Shown: in pieces, positions 23,490 through 32,919 of the stretch
Numbering within the stretch: the stretch's first letter is position 1
Layout of the letters: each line of letters begins with the position of its first letter
Origin: an uncultured Paludibaculum sp.
Lineage (GTDB): Bacteria; Acidobacteriota; Terriglobia; Bryobacterales; Bryobacteraceae
Assembly (NCBI RefSeq): GCF_963665245.1
Contig: NZ_OY762267.1
Location: 4,622,001-4,686,000 of the forward strand
DNA: 64,000 bases
Reading direction: 5' to 3'
Position numbers and translations under genes: made by a program
Notes under the pieces: generated by a model
Seen by the model: the letters and a program-made list of their open reading frames with translations, nothing else
Told to the model about the DNA's origin: nothing
Databases searched by the model: none

Positions 23490-26400
23490 ATGAACAGAGT
23501 ACGTTCAGGGGCTGTGGCATCCATACTCCTCTGCACCCTGCTTCAATGTGCATTCCCACAATCAGACAACTCGACGGCCAGTGGAGTTGTCCGAGATCCA
23601 TCATCCGCAGTTGTCCCCAACGCGAAAGTTGTCCTCAAGAATCAAGCCAACGGCTTGACGCGTGAGACGAAAACGAACGAGTCGGGCAATTTTGTAGTTC
23701 CTACAATTCCGTCCGGTATGTATACGCTGACCATCGAACTGACCGGGTTCAAGAAGTACGAGTCCAAGGACAACAAGATCGATGCCAGTCTACCCGCCAG
23801 CTTCGATGTCACGCTGCAGGTAGGTTCGGCGACCGAAGTGGTGGAGGTTTCCGCCACGGCCGCAGCCCTGCAAACCGAATCCGGTGCAGTGGGCCGGTTG
23901 GTGGAAGGCAAGCAGTTGAGCGATCTGCAGCTCAATGGCCGCAATCCGATCTTCCTCGCGCTGCTGAAGCCAGGGGTCCGCAGCGGCAGCATGTTGTCTA
24001 GTTTCAGCTACGGCATGAGCCAGGCCGGCCTGTCGATCAACGGTTCGCGCACACAGGACGTCGCCATCATGTACGATGGCGCGCCCGCCGTGCGCACCCG
24101 TTCCAATGGCACGTCCATTGGTTCCGCGGATCTCGACATGACCGCCGAGGTTCAGATCCTCACCGCTTCGTATTCCGCTGAATACGGCCGCGGCGCGGGC
24201 GGCCAGGTGCGTGTGGTCAGCAAGAGCGGGACCAGCCAGTTTCACGGCACCGCCTACGAGTACGTCCGCAACCAGGCCTTCGACGCCAACACATGGAGCC
24301 GCAATCGCAGCGCCTCCACCAACTTCGCGCCGTCGATTCACTACAACCAATACGGCTACAACTTCAGCGGCCCGGTCTACATTCCGAAGAAATGGAATGA
24401 CGACAAGAGCAAGCTGTTCTTCGTATGGTCGCAGGAGTGGGTTTCGCACCACCGCGATAGCGCCGGCTCGAAGACCGTTCCGACAGCCGCCATGCGGGGC
24501 GGCGATTTCAGCGAACTGTTGTCAGCCAACAATTTCTACAACTACAAGACTGTCGGTGTCATCAATGACCCCACCACGGGAGCCCCGTTCACGGGTAACG
24601 TGATCCCCAAGAGCCGGCTGAGCACGAATGGTATGGGCCTGCTGCAGGTCTACCCGCTGCCCAACTACAACGTTGGCACCAGCACGAACTTCTACAGCGT
24701 GGCCCTGGCCACCACGGAGCAGCGCAAGGACAGCGTGAGCCTCGACTATCTGCCAACTTCGAAGGACTCGATCAAATTCCGTGCCCTGCTGTTCCACTAC
24801 GTGGATACGGACCCCTGGGGTACCAGCCTGCTGTTGACCAAGAAGACGACAACGCGACCGAATCAGACGTCGTCCGTCAACTGGACCCGCACCCTGAGTC
24901 CCACGCTGGTGAACGAACTCCAGGTGACAGCCAGCCGCGACCAGGTGTACCTCGCCATGGAAGACACCGCCACGTTCAACCGGACCACCTACGGCATCAA
25001 CTACGCCTATATCTATCCGGACGGGAAGGACCGCCCCAACAAGCTGCCGGCCATCGACATGACCGGATTCTCCACCTATACGGGTAGCCCGTATCCTTCA
25101 CAGTCCACGGGCCCCATCTACACCATCAGCAACAACATCACGAACATTCGCGGCAATCACATCCTGAAAGCCGGCTTCATGTTCGAACGGTCCGGCCAGA
25201 ACGACTACGACCAGATCAACGTCAACGGAGTCCCCGGTGGCACCGACAACCAGAATGGCCGTTTTGTCTTCACGCACACTCGCACGGGCGGCAGCGGCCT
25301 CGCACTGGGCAACGCGGCGTTGGGCCTCTTCGACACCTACGCCGAAATCGGCCAGCGCAGCTTCACCCCCTATCGCCACCACATGGTGGAGTGGTTCGTC
25401 CAGGATAGCTGGAAGGTCAACTCCAAGCTGAAGCTCGAGTACGGCATCCGTCACTCGATCATCCAGCCCTACTACTCCCTATGGAACAACATGACGGTCT
25501 TCGACCCGAAATACTACGATCCCTCGAAGGCAGTCTCCATTGACTCCAAGGGCAATCCCATTGCCGGCTCCGGCGATCTCTACAACGGCATCGTCATCCC
25601 TGGAAATGGTTGGCCGGATGCGGCAATAGGGCGAGTCAGCATCGCCGGTAACTCGGCTTACGACTATCTATTCCGTGGCGGCAACGAGCCGCGCTACTAC
25701 TCCAACATCGACTACTTCAACTTCCAACCCCGACTCGGCATGGCTTATCAGATCACGTCGAAACAGGTGCTGCGCGCAGGCGTCGGCAAGTTTGTGACGC
25801 CCCTCGGCGTCAGCGACTCGGTTTTCCTGGGCGGCAACCCGCCCCTGCAACCGATGGCGTCGGTATCCTATGGCTCGGTCGACAACCCCGGCGGCGGCAC
25901 GGCGGCGAGTTTCCCGCTGAGTGTTACCACCCAGGCCAAGGAGTTCCACATGCCGCAGAGCTACACGTGGAACGTGAACTACGAGCGCGAAGTCGGCTTC
26001 AACACCGTCCTGGAACTCGCCTACGTCGGACGCCGCTCCAACTACGGGCAGCGGGAGAAGAACATCAATCAGGCGCCGCTCAACTCGCTGTACACCAACA
26101 CCGGCGTGGACATCAACGCCAAGCGGCCCTACCTCGGGTATGGTGCCATCCGCGAGACTTTCAACGACGCCAACATGAGCTACAACAGCGCCCAGATCAA
26201 CGTGAACCGGCGCTTTACGAACGGCCTCAGCTTTGGCCTCGCCTACACCTACTCAAAGTGCATGGACGATGGCAGCGCGCAGCGCGACATCGTTCCCAAC
26301 ACGTACGACACCCACAACCTGTGGGGCCCCTGCACCAACGATACCCGCCACCTGGCCGTGATCAACTACATCTACGCCCTACCGTTCTTCAAGAACAGCC

Positions 26401-26915
26401 GGGGCTTGGTGAAGGGGCTCGTGGGCGGATGGCAGATCAGCGGTGTCACGCAGTTCCAGACTGGCACACCGAACACCGTCGCCACTGGCGACGACATCGC
26501 CGGTGTGGGCAGCGGTAGCGGCTCGCAGATCTGGGACGTGAACGGCGACGCCATCCTCTCGAACGACCAGAAGGGCATCCGTCTGAACTCGGGTGACAAG
26601 ATCTACTGGTTCAAGACCACCACGGACAGTGGCGCGGCTATGTTCACGAAGCCCACCCAGGGCACATTCACGACGCAGTCCAACCGCAGCCTGATCTACA
26701 ACCCCGGCGTGCAGAACTGGAATCTCGGCATCTTCAAGACGTTCGAGATCAACGAGCGTCACAAGGTGCTGCTGCGCGGCGAAGCGTTCAGTTGGCTGAA
26801 CCACTCGAACTGGAGTGGCGCCGACTACACGCCGACCAGTTCCACCTTCGGCATGATCACCAGCAAGGCGGACAGCCCGCGCCAGCTGCAGTTCAGCCTC
26901 CGCTATTCGTTCTAG
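23490..26915 (+). CDS. TonB-dependent receptor, Oar-like (tandem copy 2)
   Basis: The 1141-residue protein starts behind AGGAGG and has a signal peptide (cut near FPQ, residue 23-24), a carboxypeptidase-regulatory domain (about 30-110, ASGVVRDPSSAVVPNAKVV), a plug with LQLNGRNPIFLALLKPGVRS, and a barrel ending LQFSLRYSF. It resembles receptor 1 from end to end, with shared blocks around PGGTDNQNGRF and SFTPYRHHMVEW, so the pair arose by tandem duplication and then diverged. It has its own promoter and terminator, so the two copies are probably regulated separately. Confidence 0.88.
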   Translation: MNRVRSGAVASILLCTLLQCAFPQSDNSTASGVVRDPSSAVVPNAKVVLKNQANGLTRETKTNESGNFVVPTIPSGMYTLTIELTGFKKYESKDNKIDASLPASFDVTLQVGSATEVVEVSATAAALQTESGAVGRLVEGKQLSDLQLNGRNPIFLALLKPGVRSGSMLSSFSYGMSQAGLSINGSRTQDVAIMYDGAPAVRTRSNGTSIGSADLDMTAEVQILTASYSAEYGRGAGGQVRVVSKSGTSQFHGTAYEYVRNQAFDANTWSRNRSASTNFAPSIHYNQYGYNFSGPVYIPKKWNDDKSKLFFVWSQEWVSHHRDSAGSKTVPTAAMRGGDFSELLSANNFYNYKTVGVINDPTTGAPFTGNVIPKSRLSTNGMGLLQVYPLPNYNVGTSTNFYSVALATTEQRKDSVSLDYLPTSKDSIKFRALLFHYVDTDPWGTSLLLTKKTTTRPNQTSSVNWTRTLSPTLVNELQVTASRDQVYLAMEDTATFNRTTYGINYAYIYPDGKDRPNKLPAIDMTGFSTYTGSPYPSQSTGPIYTISNNITNIRGNHILKAGFMFERSGQNDYDQINVNGVPGGTDNQNGRFVFTHTRTGGSGLALGNAALGLFDTYAEIGQRSFTPYRHHMVEWFVQDSWKVNSKLKLEYGIRHSIIQPYYSLWNNMTVFDPKYYDPSKAVSIDSKGNPIAGSGDLYNGIVIPGNGWPDAAIGRVSIAGNSAYDYLFRGGNEPRYYSNIDYFNFQPRLGMAYQITSKQVLRAGVGKFVTPLGVSDSVFLGGNPPLQPMASVSYGSVDNPGGGTAASFPLSVTTQAKEFHMPQSYTWNVNYEREVGFNTVLELAYVGRRSNYGQREKNINQAPLNSLYTNTGVDINAKRPYLGYGAIRETFNDANMSYNSAQINVNRRFTNGLSFGLAYTYSKCMDDGSAQRDIVPNTYDTHNLWGPCTNDTRHLAVINYIYALPFFKNSRGLVKGLVGGWQISGVTQFQTGTPNTVATGDDIAGVGSGSGSQIWDVNGDAILSNDQKGIRLNSGDKIYWFKTTTDSGAAMFTKPTQGTFTTQSNRSLIYNPGVQNWNLGIFKTFEINERHKVLLRGEAFSWLNHSNWSGADYTPTSSTFGMITSKADSPRQLQFSLRYSF

Positions 26916-26936
26916 CCAGAACGGGATTGACGGAAG

Positions 26937-26968
26937 AAGGGGCCGGGGCCAGCGCTCCGGCCCCTTTT
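26937..26968. terminator. Rho-independent terminator after tandem receptor 2
   Basis: AAGGGGCCGG pairs with CCGGCCCCTT, extended inwards by a G-T and two G-C pairs, around a CAGC loop, and is followed by TTTT. The stem is 13 bp. The core matches the terminator at 22875, as expected if the terminator was duplicated with its gene. Confidence 0.88.
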
Positions 26969-26977
26969 CTTGCGTGC

Positions 26978-27005
26978 TGACATTTGTCACCTGCGCAGGG
27001 TGACA
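26978..27005. promoter_or_regulatory. Cluster of TGACA/TGTCA half-sites before the ABC two-component unit
   Basis: TGACA (26978-26982), TGTCACC (26985-26991) and GGTGACA (26999-27005) form overlapping inverted repeats: 5-2-5 for the first pair and 7-7-7 for the second. The cluster lies 44 bases upstream of the ABC ATPase ATG and just behind a terminator, so it is well placed as the operator of the unit, perhaps for its own response regulator. Confidence 0.45.
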
Positions 27006-27048
27006 CTCAGCACTGGCTGACGCAGGGCCGGTCGCCGCACGATGGGTC

Positions 27049-27930
27049 ATGATCATCGCGGAACTTCGGAATGTCAGGAAACGATTTGGCCCGGTAGCGG
27101 CGCTGGATGGCTTCGATCTCCAAATCGAACAGGGACAACTGCTGGCGCTGCTGGGGCGAAACGGCGCGGGCAAGACCACGGCCACCAAGCTGCTGCTGGG
27201 CCTGGCTTCGGCCGACGAAGGAGCGGCACGCGTCTTCGGCCACGACCCTCACCAGCACGCCGGTCGCGTTCGCACCGGCACCATGCTACAGGCCGGACAG
27301 GTGCCCGAAACGCTGCGTGTGGCCGAGCACATCCAGCTCTTCTCCAGCTATTACCCCAAGCCTCTGGCCGCCGGGGAAGCGATCCGGGCGGCTGGCCTGG
27401 AGGGCCTGGAACGGCGGATGTTCGGCTCTCTTTCCGGAGGCCAGCGCCAGCGGGTTCTGTTTGCCCTGGCCATCTGCGGCCGGCCCGATCTGCTGCTGCT
27501 GGACGAACCGACGGTCGGCCTGGATGTGGACAGCCGCCGCGGCCTGTGGAAACATATCCGCCACTTCGTCGCGGGCGGAGGCAGCGTCCTGTTGACGACC
27601 CACTATCTGGAGGAGGCCGACGCGCTGGCGGACCATGTAACCGTCATCGACAAGGGGCGCCGCGTCGCCGAAGGCTCTCCGGCCGAGATCAAGCGCTCCA
27701 TCTGCGCCCGCCGCATCTCCTGTATCACGGAGCTTGCGGACGACCGGCTGCGGTCTTTGGAAGGAGTGCAATCAGTGACCCGCGCCGGTGGACGCGTCAC
27801 CCTTACCGCAGTCGACAGCGACACCGTGCTCCACAGATTGATCGCAGCCGATCCCGGGGTTCGTGAAGTGGAGATCCAGGGCGCCGGCCTGGAAGAAGCG
27901 TTTCTTGCACTGACGGAGGTGGCCCAATGA
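27049..27930 (+). CDS. ABC-2 type exporter, ATP-binding subunit
   Basis: The 293-residue ATPase has Walker A GRNGAGKTT, signature LSGGQRQRVLFALAI and Walker B LLLLDEPTVGLD, then the H-loop TTHYLEEADAL, followed by a C-terminal domain typical of drug/sodium exporter ATPases. It energises the permease encoded next (ATGA overlap). Together with the following kinase and regulator, this is the arrangement of B. subtilis yvfRSTU. The substrate is unknown; such systems often export antibiotics or lipids. The ribosome-binding site is weak. Confidence 0.9.
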   Translation: MIIAELRNVRKRFGPVAALDGFDLQIEQGQLLALLGRNGAGKTTATKLLLGLASADEGAARVFGHDPHQHAGRVRTGTMLQAGQVPETLRVAEHIQLFSSYYPKPLAAGEAIRAAGLEGLERRMFGSLSGGQRQRVLFALAICGRPDLLLLDEPTVGLDVDSRRGLWKHIRHFVAGGGSVLLTTHYLEEADALADHVTVIDKGRRVAEGSPAEIKRSICARRISCITELADDRLRSLEGVQSVTRAGGRVTLTAVDSDTVLHRLIAADPGVREVEIQGAGLEEAFLALTEVAQ

Positions 27931-28667
27931 ACACCTACTGGCTGGAAGCCAAATTCCAATTCCTGTCCCTGCTGCGCACGCCGCGATTCGCTGTACCCAC
28001 GCTGCTGCTGCCGCCGCTGTTCTACTTGTTTTTCGGCATCCTCATGAACACCGGCCACGTCCCGCCGGTGAGCATGGCGCAGTCGGTTCTCATCGGCTAC
28101 GCCGTGTTCGGGGCGCTCGCTGCCTCGATGTGGGGCGTAGCCGTCACGCTCGCCAACGAGCGCAATCTCGGTTGGCTGGAGGTGAAGCGCGCCAGCCCCA
28201 TGCCGTTGGGCTCGTACTTTGCGTCCAAGATTGCCGCTGCCATGGCCTTTTCGCTCACGATTCTGCTGCTGCTCGGGCTGCTGGCCCAGTATCTGGGGCA
28301 TGTCGGGCTTAGCGCCGCACAGTGGCTTCAACTTGCCATCTGCGTACTGGTAGCCAGCATCCCTTTGTGCGGCATGGGCCTGCTGGTAGGTACTCTCACC
28401 AGCGCCAGTGCGACACCGGCGGTGGTCAACCTGATTAGCATGCCCATGGCCATCTGCTCGGGCCTGTGGATCCCTATCGACTTTCTGCCCGCCGAGATGC
28501 AGCAGGCAGCCATGTTCCTGCCCACCTATCATGCCTTGCAGATCGGTCGTACAATCGTGGGCAGACGCGCCGCGTGGCCCGTCGAGTGGCATTTGGCGGT
28601 CCTGCTGGGTTTCGCGTTGCTGTTCCTCGCTCTCACCGCCGGAGCGTGGCGCCGCCAGCGTCAGTAA
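27927..28667 (+). CDS. ABC-2 type exporter, permease subunit
   Basis: The 246-residue protein has six hydrophobic segments in the ABC-2 pattern, including FAVPTLLLPPLFYLFFGILM near the N-terminus and the conserved late segment around LISMPMAICSGLWIPIDFLP. It is the membrane partner of the upstream ATPase and overlaps it by four bases. The gene ends six bases before the histidine kinase start, so all four genes should share one transcript. Confidence 0.88.
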   Translation: MNTYWLEAKFQFLSLLRTPRFAVPTLLLPPLFYLFFGILMNTGHVPPVSMAQSVLIGYAVFGALAASMWGVAVTLANERNLGWLEVKRASPMPLGSYFASKIAAAMAFSLTILLLLGLLAQYLGHVGLSAAQWLQLAICVLVASIPLCGMGLLVGTLTSASATPAVVNLISMPMAICSGLWIPIDFLPAEMQQAAMFLPTYHALQIGRTIVGRRAAWPVEWHLAVLLGFALLFLALTAGAWRRQRQ

Positions 28668-28673
28668 CGAACG

Positions 28674-29762
28674 ATGTTCAGGTCACTCAAACCGCCGTTT
28701 CTCCCGCCGGACTCCCCGGAGGGGTGGATGCCTTACCTGTGGCTGGTTTACTCACTGCCCTTCCTGTTGACTCCGGCCTTCGGGGGCAATGGCTTGTGGG
28801 ATTGGATCACCACCCTCTCGGCCTATGCCGTTTTCCTGGCCGCCTATTTCCGCGGCTACTGGGTGCGCGGCTGGCAGTTGCCCGCCATCATCGGCGTGTT
28901 CTGCCTGTTGGCCATCGTGTTCGCCAAAGGCAATTCGTCGGCGTTGGTATTCTTCGTTTACGCTGCATCGTTCACGCCGGAATTGGGGGAACCCCGCAAG
29001 GGCTGGCTGGGTCTGGGCCTCGTGATGGCCATCGAGCTGGCAACCGTCACACTGCTCGGGATGCACTGGCATCGATGGTTGGCCCCGGCCATATTCACTC
29101 CCCTGGTTGGGTTGATGGTAATGCACTACTCCCAGCGGCGGCGGCTGACTTTGCGCCTGCTGCAGACGCAGGGCGAATTGGCGCGGATGGCCCAGATTGC
29201 CGAGCGGGAACGCATTGCGCGCGATCTGCACGATCTGCTGGGCCACACCCTATCGGTGATCGTGCTCAAGTCCGAACTGGCCTCGCGGGTGGCCGAAAGC
29301 GACACACGGCGGGCGATCGACGAGATTCGTGACGTCGAACGGATTTCGCGGGAAGCGCTGGCCGAAGTGCGCGCGGCTGTTCGCGGCTACCGTTCGGCGG
29401 GCCTGGCCGCGGAGGTGGAGAGTGCGCGGCAGGCGTTGCGATCGGCCGGTATCGAACTGGAGTGTGATCTGGGCAGCGGCCCCCTGCCGGCGGCTCAGGA
29501 AGGCGTGCTGGCGATGGCTATCCGCGAAGCCTGTACCAACGTCGTGCGCCACGCTAAGGCGACCCGATGCCGCCTAGCCTTGCGGCGCGGCCCCTGCCAA
29601 TACGAACTGGAGATCGCCGACGACGGCCAGGGCGGCACGCCGCGCGAGGGTGCCGGCCTCAGCGGCATGCGCGAACGGGTGGAGGCGTTGGGAGGTACTT
29701 TGGAACACGACGGATCCAGCGGCATGCGACTGCTGCTCCGCTTACCGTTGGAGGCAGCTTGA
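28674..29762 (+). CDS. Sensor histidine kinase, DesK-like
   Basis: The 362-residue protein has five or six membrane helices (about residues 20-150) without a large external domain, then a HisKA_3 dimerisation domain with His186 in RIARDLHDLLGHTLSV and an HATPase domain (EACTNVVRHAKA, ADDGQGG, GLSGMRERV). DesK-type kinases sense membrane state through their helices. Its stop overlaps the regulator's TTG start, and the two upstream genes encode an exporter that is the likely target. Confidence 0.9.
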   Translation: MFRSLKPPFLPPDSPEGWMPYLWLVYSLPFLLTPAFGGNGLWDWITTLSAYAVFLAAYFRGYWVRGWQLPAIIGVFCLLAIVFAKGNSSALVFFVYAASFTPELGEPRKGWLGLGLVMAIELATVTLLGMHWHRWLAPAIFTPLVGLMVMHYSQRRRLTLRLLQTQGELARMAQIAERERIARDLHDLLGHTLSVIVLKSELASRVAESDTRRAIDEIRDVERISREALAEVRAAVRGYRSAGLAAEVESARQALRSAGIELECDLGSGPLPAAQEGVLAMAIREACTNVVRHAKATRCRLALRRGPCQYELEIADDGQGGTPREGAGLSGMRERVEALGGTLEHDGSSGMRLLLRLPLEAA

Positions 29763-30364
29763 CGATTCGGGTGCTGATCGCCGAAGACCAGGCTATGGTG
29801 CTGGGCGCTCTAGCCGCGCTGCTTTCTACTGAGCACGATCTGGAAGTTACCGGACAGGCGCGCGACGGCGTCGAAGCCTTGTCGCTGCTGGATGGCGCCC
29901 GGCCCGACGTCGTGCTGGCCGACATCGAGATGCCGAACATGACCGGGCTGGAACTGGCCGCCGAAGTCCGGCGGCAGAAGCGCGCGGCGAAGGTGATCAT
30001 CCTGACGACCTTTGCGCGACCAGGCTACCTGCGCCGGGCATTGGAGGCCGGCGTCACCGGGTATCTGTTGAAGGACTCGCCGGCCGCGACATTGGCGGAC
30101 GCCATCCGCCGCGTGCATGCGGGCGGCCGAGCCATTGATCCCGAACTGGCGGCCGAAGCCTGGACCGAACCGGATGTGCTCACCGAGCGTGAACGGCAGG
30201 TATTGCGGTTGGCGGGCGAAGGGGCCACGTCCTCGGACATTGCCTACAAGCTGAGCCTATCCGAGGGCACGGTACGCAACTATCTCTCCGAAGCCATCAG
30301 TAAGTTGGGCGCGGCTAATCGCGTCGACGCGGCGCGCATCGCCCGGCAGCGCGGCTGGCTGTGA
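29759..30364 (+). CDS. Response regulator, NarL/LuxR family (DesR-like)
   Basis: The 201-residue protein starts at a TTG that overlaps the kinase stop (TTGA), so translation is coupled. The receiver has AED at residues 8-10, phospho-acceptor Asp55 in VLADIEMPN, Thr in ILTTF and Lys in YLLKDS. The C-terminal LuxR helix-turn-helix runs from about 139 to 198 (LTERERQVLRLAGEGATSSDIAYKL). It probably controls its own operon through the TGACA/TGTCA cluster at 26978-27005. Confidence 0.9.
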   Translation: MTIRVLIAEDQAMVLGALAALLSTEHDLEVTGQARDGVEALSLLDGARPDVVLADIEMPNMTGLELAAEVRRQKRAAKVIILTTFARPGYLRRALEAGVTGYLLKDSPAATLADAIRRVHAGGRAIDPELAAEAWTEPDVLTERERQVLRLAGEGATSSDIAYKLSLSEGTVRNYLSEAISKLGAANRVDAARIARQRGWL

Positions 30365-30409
30365 CATTGCGGGACCTGATACGTCAGAGGTGCTCGTTGG
30401 AAGCTGGCT

Positions 30410-30877
30410 CTATTGTTTCAGGATGGCGCCAAAGTAGACCGCGGCTAGCGATGTGTTGAGCAGGTGTAAAATCGGCTGCCACTCGGCGGCACCGGGCAAC
30501 GCCGCTACCACCATCAGGGGGCCCTCCACCGGCGCAACCACCTCGGGATCGAAATTGAGGCTCTGCTGCAGGCCGGCCAGTACACCTTGTCCGGCTTCGT
30601 TGAACGGATCGCTCGCCATCACGGCCAAGGTGGCCGCCTGGCCCGACTCGTGGAAGGTCGCGAACGCAACGCCGCCGGTCGCCGAAGCCCACTCCAACTC
30701 GATGGATCCACGCTTCAGGAATGGCACGGCGGCGCGGAACTGGGCCGGCATGGTCGACAGGAACTCACGCATGAGACGCACGACCTTCTCTGCCTGCTCC
30801 AATGTGGGCACCGTATCGAAGGACCCTTGTTCGACTCGTCCGTCTTCGACATTCACCACCCGGACCTCAAAGATCAT
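30410..30877 (-). CDS. Conserved hypothetical protein, 155 residues
   Basis: The protein is soluble, with no signal peptide and no motif that I recognise. It looks like a mixed alpha/beta fold with an alternating hydrophobic C-terminal half (VEGPLMVVAALPG, LNTSLAAVYFGAIL). Its start overlaps the stop of the M3 peptidase as ATGA, so it is translated from the same transcript and may be a helper or simply a passenger. Confidence 0.65.
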   Translation of the reverse strand: MIFEVRVVNVEDGRVEQGSFDTVPTLEQAEKVVRLMREFLSTMPAQFRAAVPFLKRGSIELEWASATGGVAFATFHESGQAATLAVMASDPFNEAGQGVLAGLQQSLNFDPEVVAPVEGPLMVVAALPGAAEWQPILHLLNTSLAAVYFGAILKQ

Positions 30878-32901
30878 GCGAGGCCCAGCCTCGTGAGAAG
30901 GGCGCCGGGATCGGGATCGCGGCCCATGAAGCCGCGGAACAATACGGCTGGATCCTCACTGTCGCCGCGCGACAGGATGTTGTCCCGGAATGCCCGGCCC
31001 GTCTCCCGGGAGAACAATCCCTCTTTCTTGAAGCGCGTGAACGCGTCCGCGTCCAGCACCTCCGCCCATTTATAGCTGTAGTAGCCCGCGCCATAGCCTG
31101 TCGGGTCAGCGAAGAGATGCGTGAACCCGGCCAGCATGGCGTAGTCCTCAGGAAACGGCGCGGGCGCGAAAGCGGCCAGCAGGCGATTGCCATATTTTAC
31201 GGGGTCGCCATCGGTCGCGGGATCGTAATCGATGTGCAGCGCCAGGTCCACGGTGGCGAAGCCGAGTTGGCGCATCTGGGCATTGGCCGCGCGGAACGTG
31301 CGGGCGGCCCGCATCTTTTCCAGAAGCGCGTCCGGAATCGTCTCGCCGGTCTGCCAGTGCCGCGCGAACATGTCGAGCGATTCCCGCTCCCAACACCAGT
31401 TCTCCATGATTTGGCTGGGTAGTTCGACAAAGTCCCAGGCCACATTCGTGCCGGACAGACTCTTCACTTCCACCCGGCTCAGGCTGTGGTGCAGCAGGTG
31501 CCCGAACTCGTGGAAGACGGTCTCCACTTCTCTATGTGTCAGCAGTGCGGGCGCTTCACCTAGCGGAGGAGTAACATTGCCGCACATGAGACCAATGTGT
31601 GGGCGCCACTCACTACCGGCCCAACTGCCTGTGAGAAAGGCGTCCATCCAGGCGCCGCCGCGCTTGGTGTCGCGCGGGAACCAGTCCGCGTAGAACGAAC
31701 TCAACAACGAGCCGTCCTCGTCGCGAATCTCGTAGTACTTCACCTCCGGATGCCACACCGGCACCTTCGGCCCTTCCACGACGGTGATGCCGTACAAGCG
31801 GTGCACCACATCGAACATGCCGGCGACCACCTTCTCCAATGAGAAGTAAGGCCGCAGATCTTCTTCCTCGAAGGCGTACTGCGACGCCCTCTGTTTCTCG
31901 GCGTAGTAGGCGATGTCCCATGGCTCCAGCGCAGTCACCGCACCGCTGGAGACCTGCCCGGCAAATTGGCGCAGGGCCGCATTTTCAGTGTGGAACGCGG
32001 CCTCGGTCTTCGCCCGAAGATCGCGCACAAATGTCTGTGCATTCGCTCCATTCTTGGCCATGCGCTCGACCAAATTGAAGTCGGCGAAGGTGGAAAAGCC
32101 CAACAGCCGCGCTTTCGCACGGCGCAGATCGAGGATCTTGGCGATCAACTCGCTGTTTGGCTCTGCTGCCCGGCGGCTATAGGCTCGGTAGAACTTCTCG
32201 CGAATCTCGCGGGCATCGAGATAGGTCATCACCGCAAGATAGCTGGGTGCCTGCAACGAGAAGCGCCAGCCCTGCTTGCCGCGCGCCTCGGCGGCTTGCC
32301 GAGCACCAGCCACGGCGGAGGCAGGCAGGCCGGCCAGCAGCGCTTCGTCCTCGATGTAGTATTCAAACGCGGCCGTCGCATCCAGAACGTTCTGGGCGAA
32401 CTTCGTTGTGATCACCGCCAGTTCGATATCCAGGGCTTCCAGCTTACGCTTGCCCTCTTCATCCAACTCCGCGCCGTGACGCCGGAAGGCTTCCACCGTC
32501 TTCTTCAAAAATCGTGCCCGCACACCCTGCAACTGCTTTGCATCGTCGGTGGCCGCATAGGCCTGCAGTGCCTTCCACAAACCCTCGTGCAGCGGGATAG
32601 AGGAGTAGAACGCGCTCACCTCGGGCTGCACCGCGTTCCAGGCGGCTCGCAACTCCGCGGTCATCACCACGCCCTCCAGATGGCGCACCACGCTGACGGC
32701 CACGTCCAGCGGCTCCGCGGCCATGTCGAGCGCGGCCAACGTATTCGCATAGGTCCGCGGACCCGGCGTCGCCGCCAGTTCGTCCAGTTGGGTGCGTGCC
32801 TGTTGGATGAGAGCCTCGATCGCCGGCTTCACATGCTCCGGGCGAACCGCGTCAAATGGGAGGGGCAGTCGAATGCCCAGCAGGGGGTTTGCTTCGCTCA
32901 C
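30874..32901 (-). CDS. M3-family oligopeptidase (thimet/oligopeptidase A-like)
   Basis: The 675-residue zinc peptidase carries HEFGHLLHH at about residue 464, in which the two His and the Glu bind zinc and activate water, followed by a downstream Glu in DFVELPSQIMENW as the third ligand. No signal peptide is seen, so it should digest short peptides in the cytoplasm, including cleaved signal peptides. I prefer the GTG at 32901 (VSEANPLLGIRLPLPF) to the ATG at 32949, because the latter would overlap the start of the divergent kinase at 32920. Confidence 0.9.
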   Translation of the reverse strand: MSEANPLLGIRLPLPFDAVRPEHVKPAIEALIQQARTQLDELAATPGPRTYANTLAALDMAAEPLDVAVSVVRHLEGVVMTAELRAAWNAVQPEVSAFYSSIPLHEGLWKALQAYAATDDAKQLQGVRARFLKKTVEAFRRHGAELDEEGKRKLEALDIELAVITTKFAQNVLDATAAFEYYIEDEALLAGLPASAVAGARQAAEARGKQGWRFSLQAPSYLAVMTYLDAREIREKFYRAYSRRAAEPNSELIAKILDLRRAKARLLGFSTFADFNLVERMAKNGANAQTFVRDLRAKTEAAFHTENAALRQFAGQVSSGAVTALEPWDIAYYAEKQRASQYAFEEEDLRPYFSLEKVVAGMFDVVHRLYGITVVEGPKVPVWHPEVKYYEIRDEDGSLLSSFYADWFPRDTKRGGAWMDAFLTGSWAGSEWRPHIGLMCGNVTPPLGEAPALLTHREVETVFHEFGHLLHHSLSRVEVKSLSGTNVAWDFVELPSQIMENWCWERESLDMFARHWQTGETIPDALLEKMRAARTFRAANAQMRQLGFATVDLALHIDYDPATDGDPVKYGNRLLAAFAPAPFPEDYAMLAGFTHLFADPTGYGAGYYSYKWAEVLDADAFTRFKKEGLFSRETGRAFRDNILSRGDSEDPAVLFRGFMGRDPDPGALLTRLGLA

Positions 32902-32919
32902 ATACACTAGGATAGCGAT

